The translations under genes were made by a program, and so were the position numbers. The notes below the pieces were generated by a model. The model did not search any database. It was given only the letters and a program-made list of their open reading frames with translations, and was not told where the DNA came from. From positions 558,001-622,000 of the forward strand of contig VWZL01000728.1 of assembly GCA_013396915.1 (NCBI GenBank): a DNA stretch of 64,000 nucleotides, read 5' to 3'. This DNA is from Stercorarius parasiticus. Its lineage: Eukaryota; Chordata; Aves; Charadriiformes; Stercorariidae. This document shows positions 62,961 to 64,000 of the stretch, piece after piece (position 1 is the first letter of the stretch; each line of letters opens with the position of its first letter).

Positions 62961-64000
62961 GCCTGCTGTCTGAAGTAAAAGCTCTGGGAGACTTGCATGC
63001 TTAAGAAGAGGCAAAAGGAAGTGCTAAAAAGCCAGAAGCATATTGGCTCGCTTTGGAAACAGGATGAATTTATTAAAGAAATATGACTGCAGTAAAGAGT
63101 TCACATTACAATCCACCTCCTGTATCTTTATGTAACACCTTTCAGACAATCAGACTCCAGGTGTTTTCTTGCACTGACAGACTGAGGTTGCTTCTTATGA
63201 TGGAAATGCTTAGGTACTTCACTTTAGATCATCATGTTTAGGTGCTACACAAATGCATGGAAGAGTAGAAATCCAACAGTCTATATAAAAACACAGATGG
63301 GAAGGGGGTCTTGTAAAGTGGCTTTTGCAGTGTGGCACATCACAGTCATTGACAGATCAGAAAAAGGAGACCAGATTTTTGAATCCCAACCTGGTATCTT
63401 GGCTAGTGGTATGGACTCCTACCATCTCCCTCTCATTCTGTTGTCATTGTAAATATACACCCCAAATGTGACCCACAAAATGTTATACATTTCCTTTTTT
63501 CTTTTTTTTTTTTGTTGGGTAAGGATGAGAGCTTTGCCTTTTGTGTAGGGCCATGTCTTTGCCTGGTGTCCATAAGCACTGACAGGTTTACACTCCCAGT
63601 GCTGGTCCATCAGAAGTTTGCAGCTGACATCAAATGACCGTCAGCACCATCTCTGACGTGGCATAATGCTGGCATGTCCTGCCATGCACCACAACATAAC
63701 CGAGGAAAGAGTCAAGGGACCTTGCAATTACCTTGTAAAACCAGGATCCTCCTGACAACATAAGTCAGCACGGAAGAACTCCAGCCTTCATGCCAGGCTG
63801 GAAAACAATTGCTTTTAGGTTGAAATGCAACACTATCCTCTCAAGGGCACATACGCACACAACACATGGACGTTCTGACTGAAGCAGCTTCTCAGGAGGT
63901 GCAAACCAGAGCTGCTGCCCTGACAGCTCTGCAGTGACACTGGTTTCCTCATTTGTGAGTTCTCTGGGGTCTCTCTGCTGAGCTCTCCCCAAGCAGATCT
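62961..64000. other. Non-coding stretch, no gene seen apart from one weak MIR
   Basis: Unique sequence to the window edge with a T12 tract at about 63502-63513 and the weak MIR at 63334-63395. The minus-strand frame at 63765-63992 matches nothing I know. Confidence 0.6.
63334..63395 (-). repeat. MIR-type SINE fragment (weak)
   Basis: CACATCACAGTCATTGACAG (63336-63355) and TTTTGAATCCCAACCTGG (63376-63393) correspond to the complement of the MIR CTGTGTGACC...CAGTCACTGCC and GGGTTCAAATCCC segments with roughly right spacing. Only part of the element is visible. Confidence 0.4.

Noticed and set aside
1..64000. CRISPR arrays, operons, phage or insertion-sequence modules
   Set aside because: No regularly spaced repeats, no packed co-directional frames and no transposase-like protein were seen. 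The repeat content is that of an amniote genome.

Overview
The window looks like nuclear DNA from an amniote vertebrate, most likely a bird or another sauropsid. It is AT-rich and poor in CpG. There is no operon-like packing of frames, no CRISPR array, no insertion sequence and no rRNA or tRNA gene that I can recognise. The interspersed repeats I could recognise are old CR1 LINE fragments and MIR-type tRNA-derived SINE fragments. One CR1 3' end and one GATTCTAT-like octamer tract resemble the CR1 tails common in birds. I see no Alu, L1, B1/B2 or other mammal-specific repeat. The species assignment is an inference from this repeat content and cannot be settled from the window alone.

Layout. 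Positions 1-12.3 kb are unique, AT-rich intergenic or intronic sequence with a 19-bp tandem duplication and one splice-bounded segment (5376-5830). From 12.3 to 37.3 kb there is a scatter of decayed repeats: MIR copies near 12.3, 17.4, 20.1, 26.5, 28.3, 33.4, 35.7 and 37.2 kb, CR1 fragments at 15.4 and 31.3 kb, and a CR1 3' end at 30.6 kb. The longest open frame in the window (minus strand, 29204-29890) is in this part, and a good splice acceptor lies inside it. From 37.3 to 62.4 kb the sequence is mostly featureless, with an AT-rich hairpin-forming tract at 40.9 kb, short microsatellites and one weak MIR at 52.3 kb. At 62.4-63.0 kb there is a locally GC-richer patch with a CTCGC micro-repeat, followed by a weak MIR at 63.3 kb.

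Genes. I cannot support any protein-coding gene. The open frames are short, mostly overlap one another on opposite strands, match no family I recognise, and in at least two cases (20.2 and 33.3 kb) lie across SINE remnants. The best reading is a gene desert or the inside of a very long intron. Two segments (29204-29821 minus and 5376-5830 plus) are listed as low-confidence exon candidates because splice-like signals frame them. I found no new biological system. The most informative observations are the old CR1 and MIR copies and a 26-bp octamer-repeat insertion inside one MIR.
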